A DNA stretch of 64,000 nt from Bacteroidota bacterium (GTDB lineage: Bacteria > Bacteroidota > Bacteroidia > Flavobacteriales > Flavobacteriaceae): NCBI GenBank assembly GCA_023434025.1, contig JAEYTL010000031.1, positions 1 through 64,000 of the forward strand. Reading direction: 5' to 3'. The position numbers and the translations under genes were made by a program. Every line of letters begins with the position of its first letter. Positions within the stretch are counted from its first letter, which is position 1. The notes under the pieces are model-generated. The model did not search any database. It had not been told where the DNA came from and saw only the letters and a program-made list of their open reading frames with translations. Positions 26,491 to 35,305 of this stretch are shown here, one piece after another.

Positions 26491-27282
26491 ATGAAAAATT
26501 GTAATTCGGAACTATTTAAAGATGAATATCAAGTTAAGAATGGAAAATATATTTTTATTCCAGTTCAAGAAGAAATTGTAACCGACTTTCTAGATAAGAT
26601 TAAATATAAAATCAAGAAATTCAATAAAATATACAGTGCATTAATAGAAATCATAAGTCCTGTGTATCCTCAACCATTCTTTGATGCAAAACGAATAATT
26701 CGTAAAGAAATAAAAGGTAAAAATGTAGTTGCGTTAAATTTAGGAAGTGGTAATTCTGATTTTGGAGAGAGTTTATTGAATGTAGATTTACTTCCCTATC
26801 AAAATGTAGATATAATCTGCGATATAGAAAATATTCCTTTTAAAGATAATTCAGTAGATTTCATCATCAATATTGCTGTTTTAGAACATGTTCCCAACCC
26901 TCAAAAAGTAATTACTGAAATCAACAGAATTTTAAAACCAGGAGGTAAAATTTATTGTTTTATTCCGTTTATGCAGCCTTTTCATGCATCTCCGTATGAT
27001 TTTCAAAGATTTACCTATGAAGGGATGAAGCATCAATTTAGAGATTTTAAAATTATAAAACTTAAATCTATTGGGCCAACATCTGGAATGCTGTGGGTAG
27101 TTCAGGAATGGCTAGCCTTATTTTTTTCGTTTGGAATTAAGCCTTTACATACATTCTTGTACTTACTTTTTATGGTTATTACTTTCCCTATTAAGTTTTT
27201 GGATGTGGTTTTACAGTATTATCCAATGAGTAAAAATATGGCTTCGGGATTTAGTGTTTGGGCAGAGAAAAAATCAGAATAA
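26491..27282 (+). CDS. Class I SAM-dependent methyltransferase
   Basis: A 263-residue protein with the SAM motif VVALNLGSGNSDFGESLLNVDLLP (about 72-95), then IENIPFKDNSVDFIINIAVLEHVPNPQKV and RILKPGGKIYCFIPF. These are motifs I to III of the UbiE/methyltransferase type 11 fold. A hydrophobic stretch near residues 215-245 could dock it at the membrane. It lies between wecE and the GT39 gene, so it may methylate the glycan or a lipid-linked sugar; the target is unknown. Confidence 0.8.
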   Translation: MKNCNSELFKDEYQVKNGKYIFIPVQEEIVTDFLDKIKYKIKKFNKIYSALIEIISPVYPQPFFDAKRIIRKEIKGKNVVALNLGSGNSDFGESLLNVDLLPYQNVDIICDIENIPFKDNSVDFIINIAVLEHVPNPQKVITEINRILKPGGKIYCFIPFMQPFHASPYDFQRFTYEGMKHQFRDFKIIKLKSIGPTSGMLWVVQEWLALFFSFGIKPLHTFLYLLFMVITFPIKFLDVVLQYYPMSKNMASGFSVWAEKKSE

Positions 27283-27323
27283 GTAATTAAAAAAAATAGT
27301 TATAAAACATAAAAAAGCACAAA

Positions 27324-29186
27324 ATGAATATAATTAAGAAAATAATTGCTTTAATATCGGAAAATAAAGCATTAACATTAATACTTCTAGTCGCATTAAT
27401 TTTGAGGTTTTTTAAATTAGATTTTCAAAGTTTATGGATGGATGAGATATATACTTTAAATGTAGCTAGTTCAAAGCATTCTTTTTCTCAGATTATTTCT
27501 GAAGTAAATTTAAGAGAAAGTTATCCTTACTTATACTTTTTTTTAATGAATACCGTGTTTTCATTATTTGGAGATACTGCAATAGTAGCGAGAACTACTT
27601 CCGTGATTTTTGGAACATTAGCCGTTTGGATGATGTATAAAACAGGAAAAGAACTCTATTCAAAAAATGCCGGAATAATAGCTGCATTAGTGCTTACATT
27701 TAATCAATATGCAATTTACCATTCTCAAGAAGCAAGAGCGTATTCTTTTTATTTATTAGGTTTATTAATTTCATATTATTTCTTCATAAAATTTATAAAA
27801 GAAGATAGTAGAAGGAATATGTTGTTGTATGCAATTAGTGCTGGGTTGATGTTGAATACTAATTTTTTTAGTGTCTTAAATGTTTTAGTTCAGGGAATTT
27901 TTATGGTTTTTATTTTGATTTCTTTAGATAAAAATGAGAGAAAATCTTACGTAAAAAAAATATTGATTATAATGGGAATTGTATTGTTGTTTTTTATACC
28001 TAACATATACAAATTTTATTTATTAACTAGTTTAATAGCTGACTTTATCCCTAAGGCATCTGATGAGGCTTTGATGAATATTTTTCAAGAAATTATAGGT
28101 ACTTCCGTGTATTTAATTTTTATTTATGGTATTCTTTTTACTTTTTATATGATTAAGGTTTTTACACAAAAAGAAGTCATCAGGATAAAAGAAAGTCTAT
28201 CTAACAAATTAATTTTTAGCTATTTAATTATATTTTCATGGATTAGTTTTGTGTTGATAATCATTATTAGTAAGTCCTACACGGGATCATCCATATTTCT
28301 CTCAAGGTATTTTATGAGTCTTTTACCACCCTTTATTTTTGCGATTTCAATAGCGATCGCAAACATAAAAAATAAACATATAAGATTATCAATTGTTGGT
28401 TTAGTAGTCTTTTTTATGTCATTCGATTTAATTGTTGTAAAAAAATATTACCAATATCCCCGCAAAACACAATATAGAGAAGCATCAGAGTTTGTAATCC
28501 AGGGAAATAATAATGGAGAACCTGTTTATACGAGTTTAAAATTTTGGTATGATTATTTTTTTGTTAAAGCAGATGTAAAATATTCATTAAGAGAAACACC
28601 TTCAATTGAAGTTTTAATGAACGAAATGATGCAGGATACTACAAAAATACAAGCATTTTGGTATGTAGAGGCACATGGAAGACCCTTTGCTTTATCTGAA
28701 TCCACTCAAAATTTTGTCAATGAAAAGTTTTTTGTAGAAAGTAGTTATGACGGTTTAGATGCGTGGGCAAAACATTATATATTGCTTAAAGATGTGCCAA
28801 AAAATATAGATATTTCTAATTTTAAAGAAATTAAACCAATCAACGGAGATAAATTTAATTATAGTATTGAAACGTATGAGAGTTCAGAAAACTTAATCAA
28901 AGTTGTTGGGTGGGCATATTTTGAAGGGATAGATGCCTTACAAACAGACATAGATTTAGTTTTAATAAAAGATGCATTCGCATTTCGACTTAATACTGAA
29001 AGAATTATTCGTGCTGATGTAACAAGTTATTTTAAGCTATCATTTAACGCGAATAATTCTGGTTTTAATTCAAATATGGACATTTCTGAACTTCCAATTG
29101 GTAAATATATTTTAGGTATTTATCTTAAAAACGAAGAAAAAGAAAAAGAGGGACTAATTTTAACTGATAAAGTAATACAAAAATAA
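27324..29186 (+). CDS. GT39/ArnT-like membrane glycosyltransferase with extra C-terminal domain
   Basis: A 620-residue protein with about ten or more membrane helices in the first 385 residues. The first periplasmic loop carries FQSLWMDEIYTL, whose acidic pair is typical of PMT/ArnT-type enzymes that take sugar from a polyprenyl phosphate. A soluble region follows, ending in a small beta domain (IKVVGWAYFEGIDALQTDIDL to GKYILGIYLKNEE, about 530-605) of a type seen as an appendage in Bacteroidota glycan proteins. It probably transfers a sugar on the periplasmic face, with the upstream GT2 making its donor. Base composition is clearly AT-rich. Confidence 0.8.
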   Translation: MNIIKKIIALISENKALTLILLVALILRFFKLDFQSLWMDEIYTLNVASSKHSFSQIISEVNLRESYPYLYFFLMNTVFSLFGDTAIVARTTSVIFGTLAVWMMYKTGKELYSKNAGIIAALVLTFNQYAIYHSQEARAYSFYLLGLLISYYFFIKFIKEDSRRNMLLYAISAGLMLNTNFFSVLNVLVQGIFMVFILISLDKNERKSYVKKILIIMGIVLLFFIPNIYKFYLLTSLIADFIPKASDEALMNIFQEIIGTSVYLIFIYGILFTFYMIKVFTQKEVIRIKESLSNKLIFSYLIIFSWISFVLIIIISKSYTGSSIFLSRYFMSLLPPFIFAISIAIANIKNKHIRLSIVGLVVFFMSFDLIVVKKYYQYPRKTQYREASEFVIQGNNNGEPVYTSLKFWYDYFFVKADVKYSLRETPSIEVLMNEMMQDTTKIQAFWYVEAHGRPFALSESTQNFVNEKFFVESSYDGLDAWAKHYILLKDVPKNIDISNFKEIKPINGDKFNYSIETYESSENLIKVVGWAYFEGIDALQTDIDLVLIKDAFAFRLNTERIIRADVTSYFKLSFNANNSGFNSNMDISELPIGKYILGIYLKNEEKEKEGLILTDKVIQK

Positions 29187-29325
29187 GGGTTAATTAATTG
29201 ATTATTAATAATTTATTATTTTGTTAATATCAAATAATGTAAAATAATTTTTTTTATGTAGAATTTGTTTTGAAACAAAAAAATAATATAATTTTACACA
29301 AAAATAAACGAAAACAAAAGCAAAT

Positions 29326-29874
29326 ATGAATTTCAAAAATTTATCACTTATAGTAATGTGTTTCTTGGTTTTTTCATGTAAAAAGGAAGACAAAAAAACA
29401 GATGTGGATTCAGAAAGTATTGAAGCAACTGCTTTAAAAACAATACATATCCAAATGGATGTTGTTCAAACAACTGCAAGTAATTATGGAGTATATTACA
29501 CCGAAGATAATACGGTCGATTTTACAGATAAATTTGTCATTTGGAATGAAGTAAAACCATCTCCAAATGCACAATTATTAGATTTCTATTTTCCAGAAGC
29601 AGTTAGTCCTACTCATGTTCGATTTGATTTAGGAAATCAGCCAATAAGTGAAGACGTTGTGTTAAATAAGTTCAGATTTTCCTTTGGTGAAAATGCTCTT
29701 GAAGTAAAAGGTTCAGAGTTCTTTAATTATTTTCAGAAAAATGATTCAATTCCAACGGAAGTAGATCAAATTAACGGAAGTATAAAGTTTCTAAAAAAGA
29801 AAGGTAGTAAAGCAACGCCGTTCTTTTATCCTAATGAGGCACTTGTTAGTAAGATTTCTGAGATTGTAAACTAG
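29326..29874 (+). CDS. Lipoprotein of unknown function in the polysaccharide locus
   Basis: A 182-residue protein with a lipoprotein signal (LIVMCFLVFSC, Cys18), then a short linker and a beta-rich domain (IHIQMDVVQTTASNYGVYYTED, THVRFDLGNQPISEDVVLNKFRFSFG). The FDLGN...L motif resembles beta-sandwich domains of Bacteroidota glycan-linked proteins and partly recalls the C-terminal domain of the GT39 neighbour. No catalytic motif is visible. It lies 140 bp after the GT39 gene and is AT-rich like it. Confidence 0.65.
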   Translation: MNFKNLSLIVMCFLVFSCKKEDKKTDVDSESIEATALKTIHIQMDVVQTTASNYGVYYTEDNTVDFTDKFVIWNEVKPSPNAQLLDFYFPEAVSPTHVRFDLGNQPISEDVVLNKFRFSFGENALEVKGSEFFNYFQKNDSIPTEVDQINGSIKFLKKKGSKATPFFYPNEALVSKISEIVN

Positions 29875-30178
29875 TTGTAATTTTTTCTCCTATCTGAAAA
29901 TTTATTTCCAACTCATTCAATGTTGGTTCGAAGAAATATTTAGCAAGATTTCATAACAGGAATTGTGAAAAGTTCAATGGAAGAAGTTTAGAACAATTAC
30001 CCTAATTATATCTTCTTGAAATGAACCAAATGGACGATTTGCAAAAGCAAATGAAATATTTTTATAGCTTTTCTTGAAGTTGTAATTTTGCTATACTATA
30101 TATGGTAATAAACTAACAATGTTTTGAAAAATAAAGACAAAAAAGAATAGTTTTAATTACATAAAATTATAAATCATC
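29875..30178 (+). other. 304-bp gap, possibly with a degraded coding relic
   Basis: No intact gene. From about 29907 one frame reads 30 codons of protein-like sequence (NVGSKKYLARFHNRNCEKFN), a stop, then more open frame with NQMDDLQKQMKYFYSF before a second stop. It could be a gene remnant, but no family was recognised. Confidence 0.25.
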
Positions 30179-30829
30179 ATGAAAAAATCACTTAATTTCG
30201 CAATCCTTTTAATCTCAATACTTTTTTTTTCGTGCACGAAAAAAAAAGTAAATATTTTAATATTGGGTAACTCTATTACACATCATATCCCAAATGAGTC
30301 ATTAGGATGGAAAGGAAATTGGGGAATGGCTGCTTCATCAGCAGATAACGATTTTGAAAGTAAATTAACCCAAAAACTGCAGGGTCATTATGATGTTAAA
30401 GTTACTGCCAAAAACATCGCGGTTTGGGAAAATGATTTTAACTATGATTTAGATCAATTTCCGGAATTATCAAATCAAAAATATGATATCTTGATTATAA
30501 GATTAGGAGAAAATGTCAGTGAAGCATCACCGAGTTTTCCCAATTATGAAAAAGAATTGAATGCCCTAATCAATCGTTATAAAAATCAAAATACAAAAGT
30601 AATAATTACCGGAACGGTTTGGAGTTCAATAAAAAAAGATAGTATTCAAGAAAAAGTAGCCAAAGACAATGCATATCAATATATTCCTTTAATTAATTTT
30701 CAAGGAAATCCTGAAAATTATGCTACTGGAAAATTTGAGAATGAACAAGTAGCTGCTCATCCTTCTGATGTAGGCATGGAAAATATTGCAGAACTTCTTT
30801 TTAGGAAAGTAGAAGAAGTTTTTAGATAA
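30179..30829 (+). CDS. SGNH-hydrolase-like lipoprotein
   Basis: A 216-residue protein with a lipoprotein signal (ILLISILFFSC, Cys19) and the SGNH block I ILILGNSITHH with Ser32 as nucleophile. Later features are IIRLGENVSEA (block III asparagine) and AHPSDVGMENIA with His194. The usual aspartate three residues before the histidine is absent (VAAH), so it may act through a Ser-His dyad or use another acid. It could remove or transfer acyl groups on the surface glycan. It is followed by a strong terminator that closes the AT-rich block. Confidence 0.75.
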   Translation: MKKSLNFAILLISILFFSCTKKKVNILILGNSITHHIPNESLGWKGNWGMAASSADNDFESKLTQKLQGHYDVKVTAKNIAVWENDFNYDLDQFPELSNQKYDILIIRLGENVSEASPSFPNYEKELNALINRYKNQNTKVIITGTVWSSIKKDSIQEKVAKDNAYQYIPLINFQGNPENYATGKFENEQVAAHPSDVGMENIAELLFRKVEEVFR

Positions 30830-30861
30830 GAGTAATTAAATAAAGTCATTTATTAGATATC

Positions 30862-30900
30862 AAAGTTCAAAATACACATATTTTGAACTTTTGTTTTTTT
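30862..30900 (+). terminator. Terminator after the SGNH lipoprotein gene
   Basis: A 13-bp perfect stem (30862-30874 with 30879-30891), loop CACA, then GTTTTTTT. Confidence 0.88.
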
Positions 30901-30907
30901 ATATTTG
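30900..30907 (+). promoter_or_regulatory. -7 promoter element before the wzx-like gene
   Basis: TATATTTG fits TAnnTTTG and lies 22 bp before the TTG start at 30930. It sits directly after a terminator, so a new transcription unit begins here. Confidence 0.55.
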
Positions 30908-30929
30908 ATATATTATAATTTCGTTCAAT

Positions 30930-32186
30930 TTGAAGCAAAAAATAATAAAGGCTGTAAAAAGCGACTTCTTTAAAAAATTCTCGATTTACGGATTCGGACA
31001 GTTTTTCAATTTAGTAACACCTTTGTTGCTGATACCCTATATTGTCAGCGTTTGCGGCGAAGAAAATTTTGGCAAGGTATCCATAGCCTTGGCTTTAAGT
31101 TTTTTTCTGATCGTTTTTATTGATTATGGTTCAGAATTAGTCGGTGTCAGAGAGGTTACGATAAACCGGAATGATAAAGAAAAATTACAACATATTTTTT
31201 TAACGAATCTTTCTTCCCGTTTCTTTGTTCTGCTTTTCGTTTTTTTTATTTCCGTTTTTTTCATTTTCACAATCCCTTATCTGCAGTCGGAGTGGTCATT
31301 GTTTCTTTTTTCCCTTTTAGTCATCGTAGGGCAGTACCTTAATCAATCGTGGTTCCTTCAGGGGGTTGACAATATCAATTGGATAACCGTATCCAATATT
31401 GTTTCCAAAGTTATTTATGTTTTGACTGTTCTGTTTTTTGTTGTTCAAAAAGAAGATTATATTTATGTAAACCTCTGCTTTGCTTTGGGGACAATTATTT
31501 CAAACGGCATTTTTACCTGTCTGATATTTAAAAAATACCAATTTAACTTTCAGAAAGTTGAAATAACCGAAATAAAAGATTTCTTAAGAAGAGATTTTAA
31601 GATGTTTTCTTCTCAAATTTTTGTGGCCATCCAGCTTTATTCACCGGTTATTTTGGTTGGAATCATCGGGAATAATTTTATGGCCGGACAATACAGAATA
31701 GTTGAACAAATCATAGTTACGTTTAAAACCTATATTTTTCTGTTTTTTAATTTCACTTACCCCAGAGTCTGTCATGATATAAATGAAAAGCCCCAAAAGG
31801 CACAAAAAAATTGGCTGGTAATCAACTCCATAAACGTATTTCTTATTGTGCTTTTAATGTTGGTTATCGGTTTTAATACAACTTTTGTAATCACTTTTTT
31901 TAATGCATCTAACGTTTCAGAACTGTCGGCACTATTAAAAACAGCTCTGCTTATCCCGGTTCTTTTGGCAATATCTGTAGGATTAAAACAATTGGTTCTG
32001 GGGTATAATTACCTGAAACAATATGTTAGGATAACTTCGGTATCTGTATTTTTGAGTTTATTATTCATTATTTTTCTGCTTCCGATCTATAATTTAAAAG
32101 GTGTTTTTTATTCTCTGATAATATCCGAGTTAATTGTCATAATATTTTACTTATTTTGTATCAGGAAGCGAGTAAACCTTTTTTGA
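30930..32186 (+). CDS. wzx: Wzx-type polysaccharide flippase
   Basis: A 418-residue membrane protein with about twelve hydrophobic segments, beginning FFKKFSIYGFGQFFNLVTPLLLIPYIVSVCGEENFGK, a typical oligosaccharide flippase (MOP superfamily) N-terminus. It would move undecaprenyl-linked repeat units to the periplasmic side. No ATG fits; the TTG at 30930 lies just after a promoter-like element. It is the first gene of the second, less AT-rich half of the locus. Confidence 0.85.
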   Translation: MKQKIIKAVKSDFFKKFSIYGFGQFFNLVTPLLLIPYIVSVCGEENFGKVSIALALSFFLIVFIDYGSELVGVREVTINRNDKEKLQHIFLTNLSSRFFVLLFVFFISVFFIFTIPYLQSEWSLFLFSLLVIVGQYLNQSWFLQGVDNINWITVSNIVSKVIYVLTVLFFVVQKEDYIYVNLCFALGTIISNGIFTCLIFKKYQFNFQKVEITEIKDFLRRDFKMFSSQIFVAIQLYSPVILVGIIGNNFMAGQYRIVEQIIVTFKTYIFLFFNFTYPRVCHDINEKPQKAQKNWLVINSINVFLIVLLMLVIGFNTTFVITFFNASNVSELSALLKTALLIPVLLAISVGLKQLVLGYNYLKQYVRITSVSVFLSLLFIIFLLPIYNLKGVFYSLIISELIVIIFYLFCIRKRVNLF

Positions 32187-32193
32187 CCCAAAA

Positions 32194-32880
32194 ATGTTTA
32201 GAAAACAATTACAAAAAATAGTATATAAAGCAGGGAAATCATATCAAATTGACCCAAAAATCCCCGAACAATTAATTATTAGATCTTTCTATGTAAGAGG
32301 AATAATGCTTTTACGAGGTCTTTTTAAATTAAGAAAAAAAGTCTTTATAGGAAAAAATGTAACGATTCTCAACAAATCAAATTTTGTTTTAGGAAAAAAC
32401 GTCACCATAGAAAGTTATACAATTTTAGACGGTTATGCCTCTCAAAAAATAATTTTAGGCGATAATACAAAAATTGGATCTTTCTCAAAATTACTTTCCA
32501 CAAGTCATTTTTCAAAATTAGGAGTAGGATTAAAAATGGGAAATAACTCTGCCATAGGCGATTATACTCATTTTGGTGCTCCGGGAGGAATTGAAATTGG
32601 AGACGATGTAATCATGGGCTCCTATATTTCTTTTCATGCTGAAAACCATAATTTTTCAGACACAACAAAACTAATCAGAGAACAGGGAGTAACTTCTAAA
32701 GGCATAAAATTAGGCAATAATATTTGGGTTGGAGCCAAAGTAACTTTTTTAGACGGATGTGTGGTTGGCAATAACTCAGTTGTAGCGGCAGGAGCAGTCG
32801 TAAACGGGGTTTACCCGGATAATTCAGTAATAGGAGGAGTTCCGGCCAAAGTGATTAAAACAATTGCTAATGAAAATTAA
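32194..32880 (+). CDS. Hexapeptide-repeat acyltransferase
   Basis: A 228-residue protein of left-handed beta-helix type. It shows hexapeptide periodicity from about residue 45 (IGKNVTILNKSNFVLGKNVTIES) to the C-terminus (VGNNSVVAAGAVVNGVYPDNSVIGGVPAKVI). A catalytic-type histidine lies in SFHAENHNFSD. It probably O- or N-acetylates a sugar of the glycan, as with other WcaF/WbbJ-like proteins. The next gene starts 11 bp before its stop, in another frame. Confidence 0.85.
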   Translation: MFRKQLQKIVYKAGKSYQIDPKIPEQLIIRSFYVRGIMLLRGLFKLRKKVFIGKNVTILNKSNFVLGKNVTIESYTILDGYASQKIILGDNTKIGSFSKLLSTSHFSKLGVGLKMGNNSAIGDYTHFGAPGGIEIGDDVIMGSYISFHAENHNFSDTTKLIREQGVTSKGIKLGNNIWVGAKVTFLDGCVVGNNSVVAAGAVVNGVYPDNSVIGGVPAKVIKTIANEN

Positions 32881-34093
32881 AATTCCAAACAATTGGTTTT
32901 ATCAGTTACTGTTCATAATGTGCGTAGGTGTAACCTATTTAGATCATTTTGAGCTAACCTTTGGTGTTTGGTCACTGTCTTTTGTGTTTTCAATTTCAAG
33001 AAGTTATTCAATTTCACTGCTCAAATTAATTGTTCCTTATATTCTGATTCTTTTCATTGCCTTTTTGGTAACATGGAATTATGATTATCAGCACTATTTT
33101 ATAATCCGTGACATAACTTATTTATCAAAACCAATTCTTGGCTTCTTAATCGGGTATCAGCTCTGTAAAAAAAACCTGAAAAGCACCTTTGATTTAATAA
33201 TAAACACCGGCTTTTTTATAGCTGTTTGCCATATTATCATCATTATAACCGCAATCGTGGTTTACAAGGCTCGAACAGTGGCCGATTTGCGTTTTCATTC
33301 AGGATACTTTAGTGATTATGAAATATATACATTTATAATTCTTCTTTTTCATAAACAATTTGAATTAAATTATTCCAAAAAGAAACTTTGGATACTCACC
33401 ATTATAGTTGGTTTTTCGGCTTTTATGTATTTAGCCAGAACAAATTTTATACAGTTTTTAATCTTATTTTTAGCATTAAAGGGCTATTTTGTTTTAAACA
33501 AAAAGTCTGTTGGAATTATTGCAAGTATTGTTGTTTTATCAATCGTAAGCTATACCGCAATTTATTATTCTTACCCAAGAAGAAGTGCCGAAGGCCTTGA
33601 GGGTTTTTTGTATAAAATCAAAGTTGCCCCGATGGAAGCATTTAAGACGAAAATTAACCGTGAAGACTGGAAAGAATTTAACGACAATTATCGTTCGTAT
33701 GAAAACATAATGACCATAAGACAAGTTACGGGTGAAGGAGTTACCGCTACACTTTTTGGAAAGGGATTAGGATCAAAAATAGATTTACGACAAGAAGTAT
33801 ATCTTGGCGACATGAAACTACGGTTTATCTCTATTTTACACAATGGCTTTATGATTGTTTTTTTAAAGTCGGGTCTTTTAGGGTTGTTAATCTATTCCTT
33901 CACAATTATTTATTTTTTTAAGAAAACGGAAAGCAATGTAAATATAGTCAAACAGATAAACCTCCTTTTTCTGGGAACCGGAGTGTTTTTATTTGTATCA
34001 AACTGGGTCTTTCTCGGGTTTTATAACCTAACTGAATCCAAATCAATCCTTATCGGATTTTTAATTGCCTACAGGCAAAAATGTATAAAATAA
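32870..34093 (+). CDS. Probable O-antigen polymerase (Wzy-like)
   Basis: A 407-residue integral membrane protein with about ten to eleven helices and one large periplasmic loop (about 235-310) holding SYPRRSAEGLEGF and FGKGLGSKIDLRQEV. This loop plan is shared by Wzy polymerases and WaaL ligases. Its place between flippase and glycosyltransferases favours Wzy. The ATG at 32870 is used in preference to a TTG at 32864. The stop shares a base with the ATG at 34093 of the next gene (TAATG). Confidence 0.65.
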   Translation: MKIKIPNNWFYQLLFIMCVGVTYLDHFELTFGVWSLSFVFSISRSYSISLLKLIVPYILILFIAFLVTWNYDYQHYFIIRDITYLSKPILGFLIGYQLCKKNLKSTFDLIINTGFFIAVCHIIIIITAIVVYKARTVADLRFHSGYFSDYEIYTFIILLFHKQFELNYSKKKLWILTIIVGFSAFMYLARTNFIQFLILFLALKGYFVLNKKSVGIIASIVVLSIVSYTAIYYSYPRRSAEGLEGFLYKIKVAPMEAFKTKINREDWKEFNDNYRSYENIMTIRQVTGEGVTATLFGKGLGSKIDLRQEVYLGDMKLRFISILHNGFMIVFLKSGLLGLLIYSFTIIYFFKKTESNVNIVKQINLLFLGTGVFLFVSNWVFLGFYNLTESKSILIGFLIAYRQKCIK

Positions 34094-35256
34094 TGAAAAG
34101 CATACTTTTTATTCACCAATCGGCGGAATTATATGGTTCAGATAAAACAATTCTGATGTTTATTTCAAGTTTAGACAAACAAAAGTATAAGTCTATTGTT
34201 ATACTTCCTTTTGACGGACCTTTAAAAAAGGAATTCGAAAAAAACGGTATTGAAGTTATCATTGCACCGGTACTGAAGCTTTATCGAAAAATGTTTACAC
34301 CCAAAAACATTTTGAAATTTTTTAAAGAATATAAAGAAGGGTTAAAAACGTTAGAACAACTCCACAAAAAGTATAAATTTGATATAGTTTACTCACATAC
34401 CCTCGCCTCGTTAATCGGAATCGTCTTTGCCAGAAAAAACAACATCAAGCACCTTTGGCATGTTCAGGAAATAATAGCCAAACCGGAAGTGTTTAACAAA
34501 GGGTTTGTTAAGCTGTTGTCTATGAAATCAAATCATGTAGCCGTTTATGATTCTAAAACAACGATGGAGTTTTGGATAAAAGGGAATAAAAAATTAGCCA
34601 AGAAATCGGAATTTGTTTGCAATGGATTAGATGTAAAACAAAAACCGGAGCCCAATCTAGCCGGTATTCAAAACATCAGAAATCAATTTTTTAAAGTAAC
34701 TGATGAACAACTGGTCATTGCTCTTGTAGGAAGAATCAATAGCTGGAAAGGACAACAATTGCTTTTGGAGGCATTTGATAAAATCGTTTCGAAATATGAA
34801 AAAATTAAACTGGTATATATCGGTTCTGCTCCACCGAATCAGGAATTTTTCGAAATCGATTTAAATGAAAAGATAAAGAAACTCAATCTTACTGAAAAAG
34901 TTATAATAATACCTTTTCAGGAAAGCATTTGGCCCTTTTGGGATTCAATAGATATTGCCGTGGTTCCGTCTACCGAACCGGAACCTTTTGGTATGGTTGC
35001 TATAGAGGCCATGCTGTCTAAAAAACCTGTAATTGCTGCTAATCACGGTGGATTGACAGAAACAGTACTTCATAATCATAACGGCTTATTGTTTGAGCCT
35101 AATAATTCAGATTCTTTAGCAATGGCACTGGAAGAGCTTATTAATGATGAAGACAAGAGAGTATTGTTTGGTGAAAACGGTTACCAAAGAACCATAAATC
35201 ATTTTTCATTAGAAAAGCATGTTGAAAAATTTGAATCAATTTTCAATAAAATGTAA
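34093..35256 (+). CDS. Family 4 glycosyltransferase
   Basis: A 387-residue GT-B enzyme. The N-terminal domain begins SILFIHQSAELYGSDKTILMFI. The C-terminal domain has LVIALVGRINSWKGQQLLLEAF and the nucleotide-sugar motif AVVPSTEPEPFGMVAIEAMLSKKPVIA with its EPFGMVAIE retaining-enzyme glutamate. It adds one sugar to the lipid-linked unit in the cytoplasm; donor unknown. The ATG at 34093 gives a TAATG junction with the polymerase gene; an ATG at 34081 is an alternative. Confidence 0.88.
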   Translation: MKSILFIHQSAELYGSDKTILMFISSLDKQKYKSIVILPFDGPLKKEFEKNGIEVIIAPVLKLYRKMFTPKNILKFFKEYKEGLKTLEQLHKKYKFDIVYSHTLASLIGIVFARKNNIKHLWHVQEIIAKPEVFNKGFVKLLSMKSNHVAVYDSKTTMEFWIKGNKKLAKKSEFVCNGLDVKQKPEPNLAGIQNIRNQFFKVTDEQLVIALVGRINSWKGQQLLLEAFDKIVSKYEKIKLVYIGSAPPNQEFFEIDLNEKIKKLNLTEKVIIIPFQESIWPFWDSIDIAVVPSTEPEPFGMVAIEAMLSKKPVIAANHGGLTETVLHNHNGLLFEPNNSDSLAMALEELINDEDKRVLFGENGYQRTINHFSLEKHVEKFESIFNKM

Positions 35257-35305
35257 TCACATGTTTTAAAATTCCTATTTTTGGCACTTTGAAAAGTACG
35301 ATTTA

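Noticed and set aside
29875..30178. Insertion-sequence remnant in the gap
   Set aside because: Broken open frames are present, but no transposase motif and no terminal inverted repeats could be seen.
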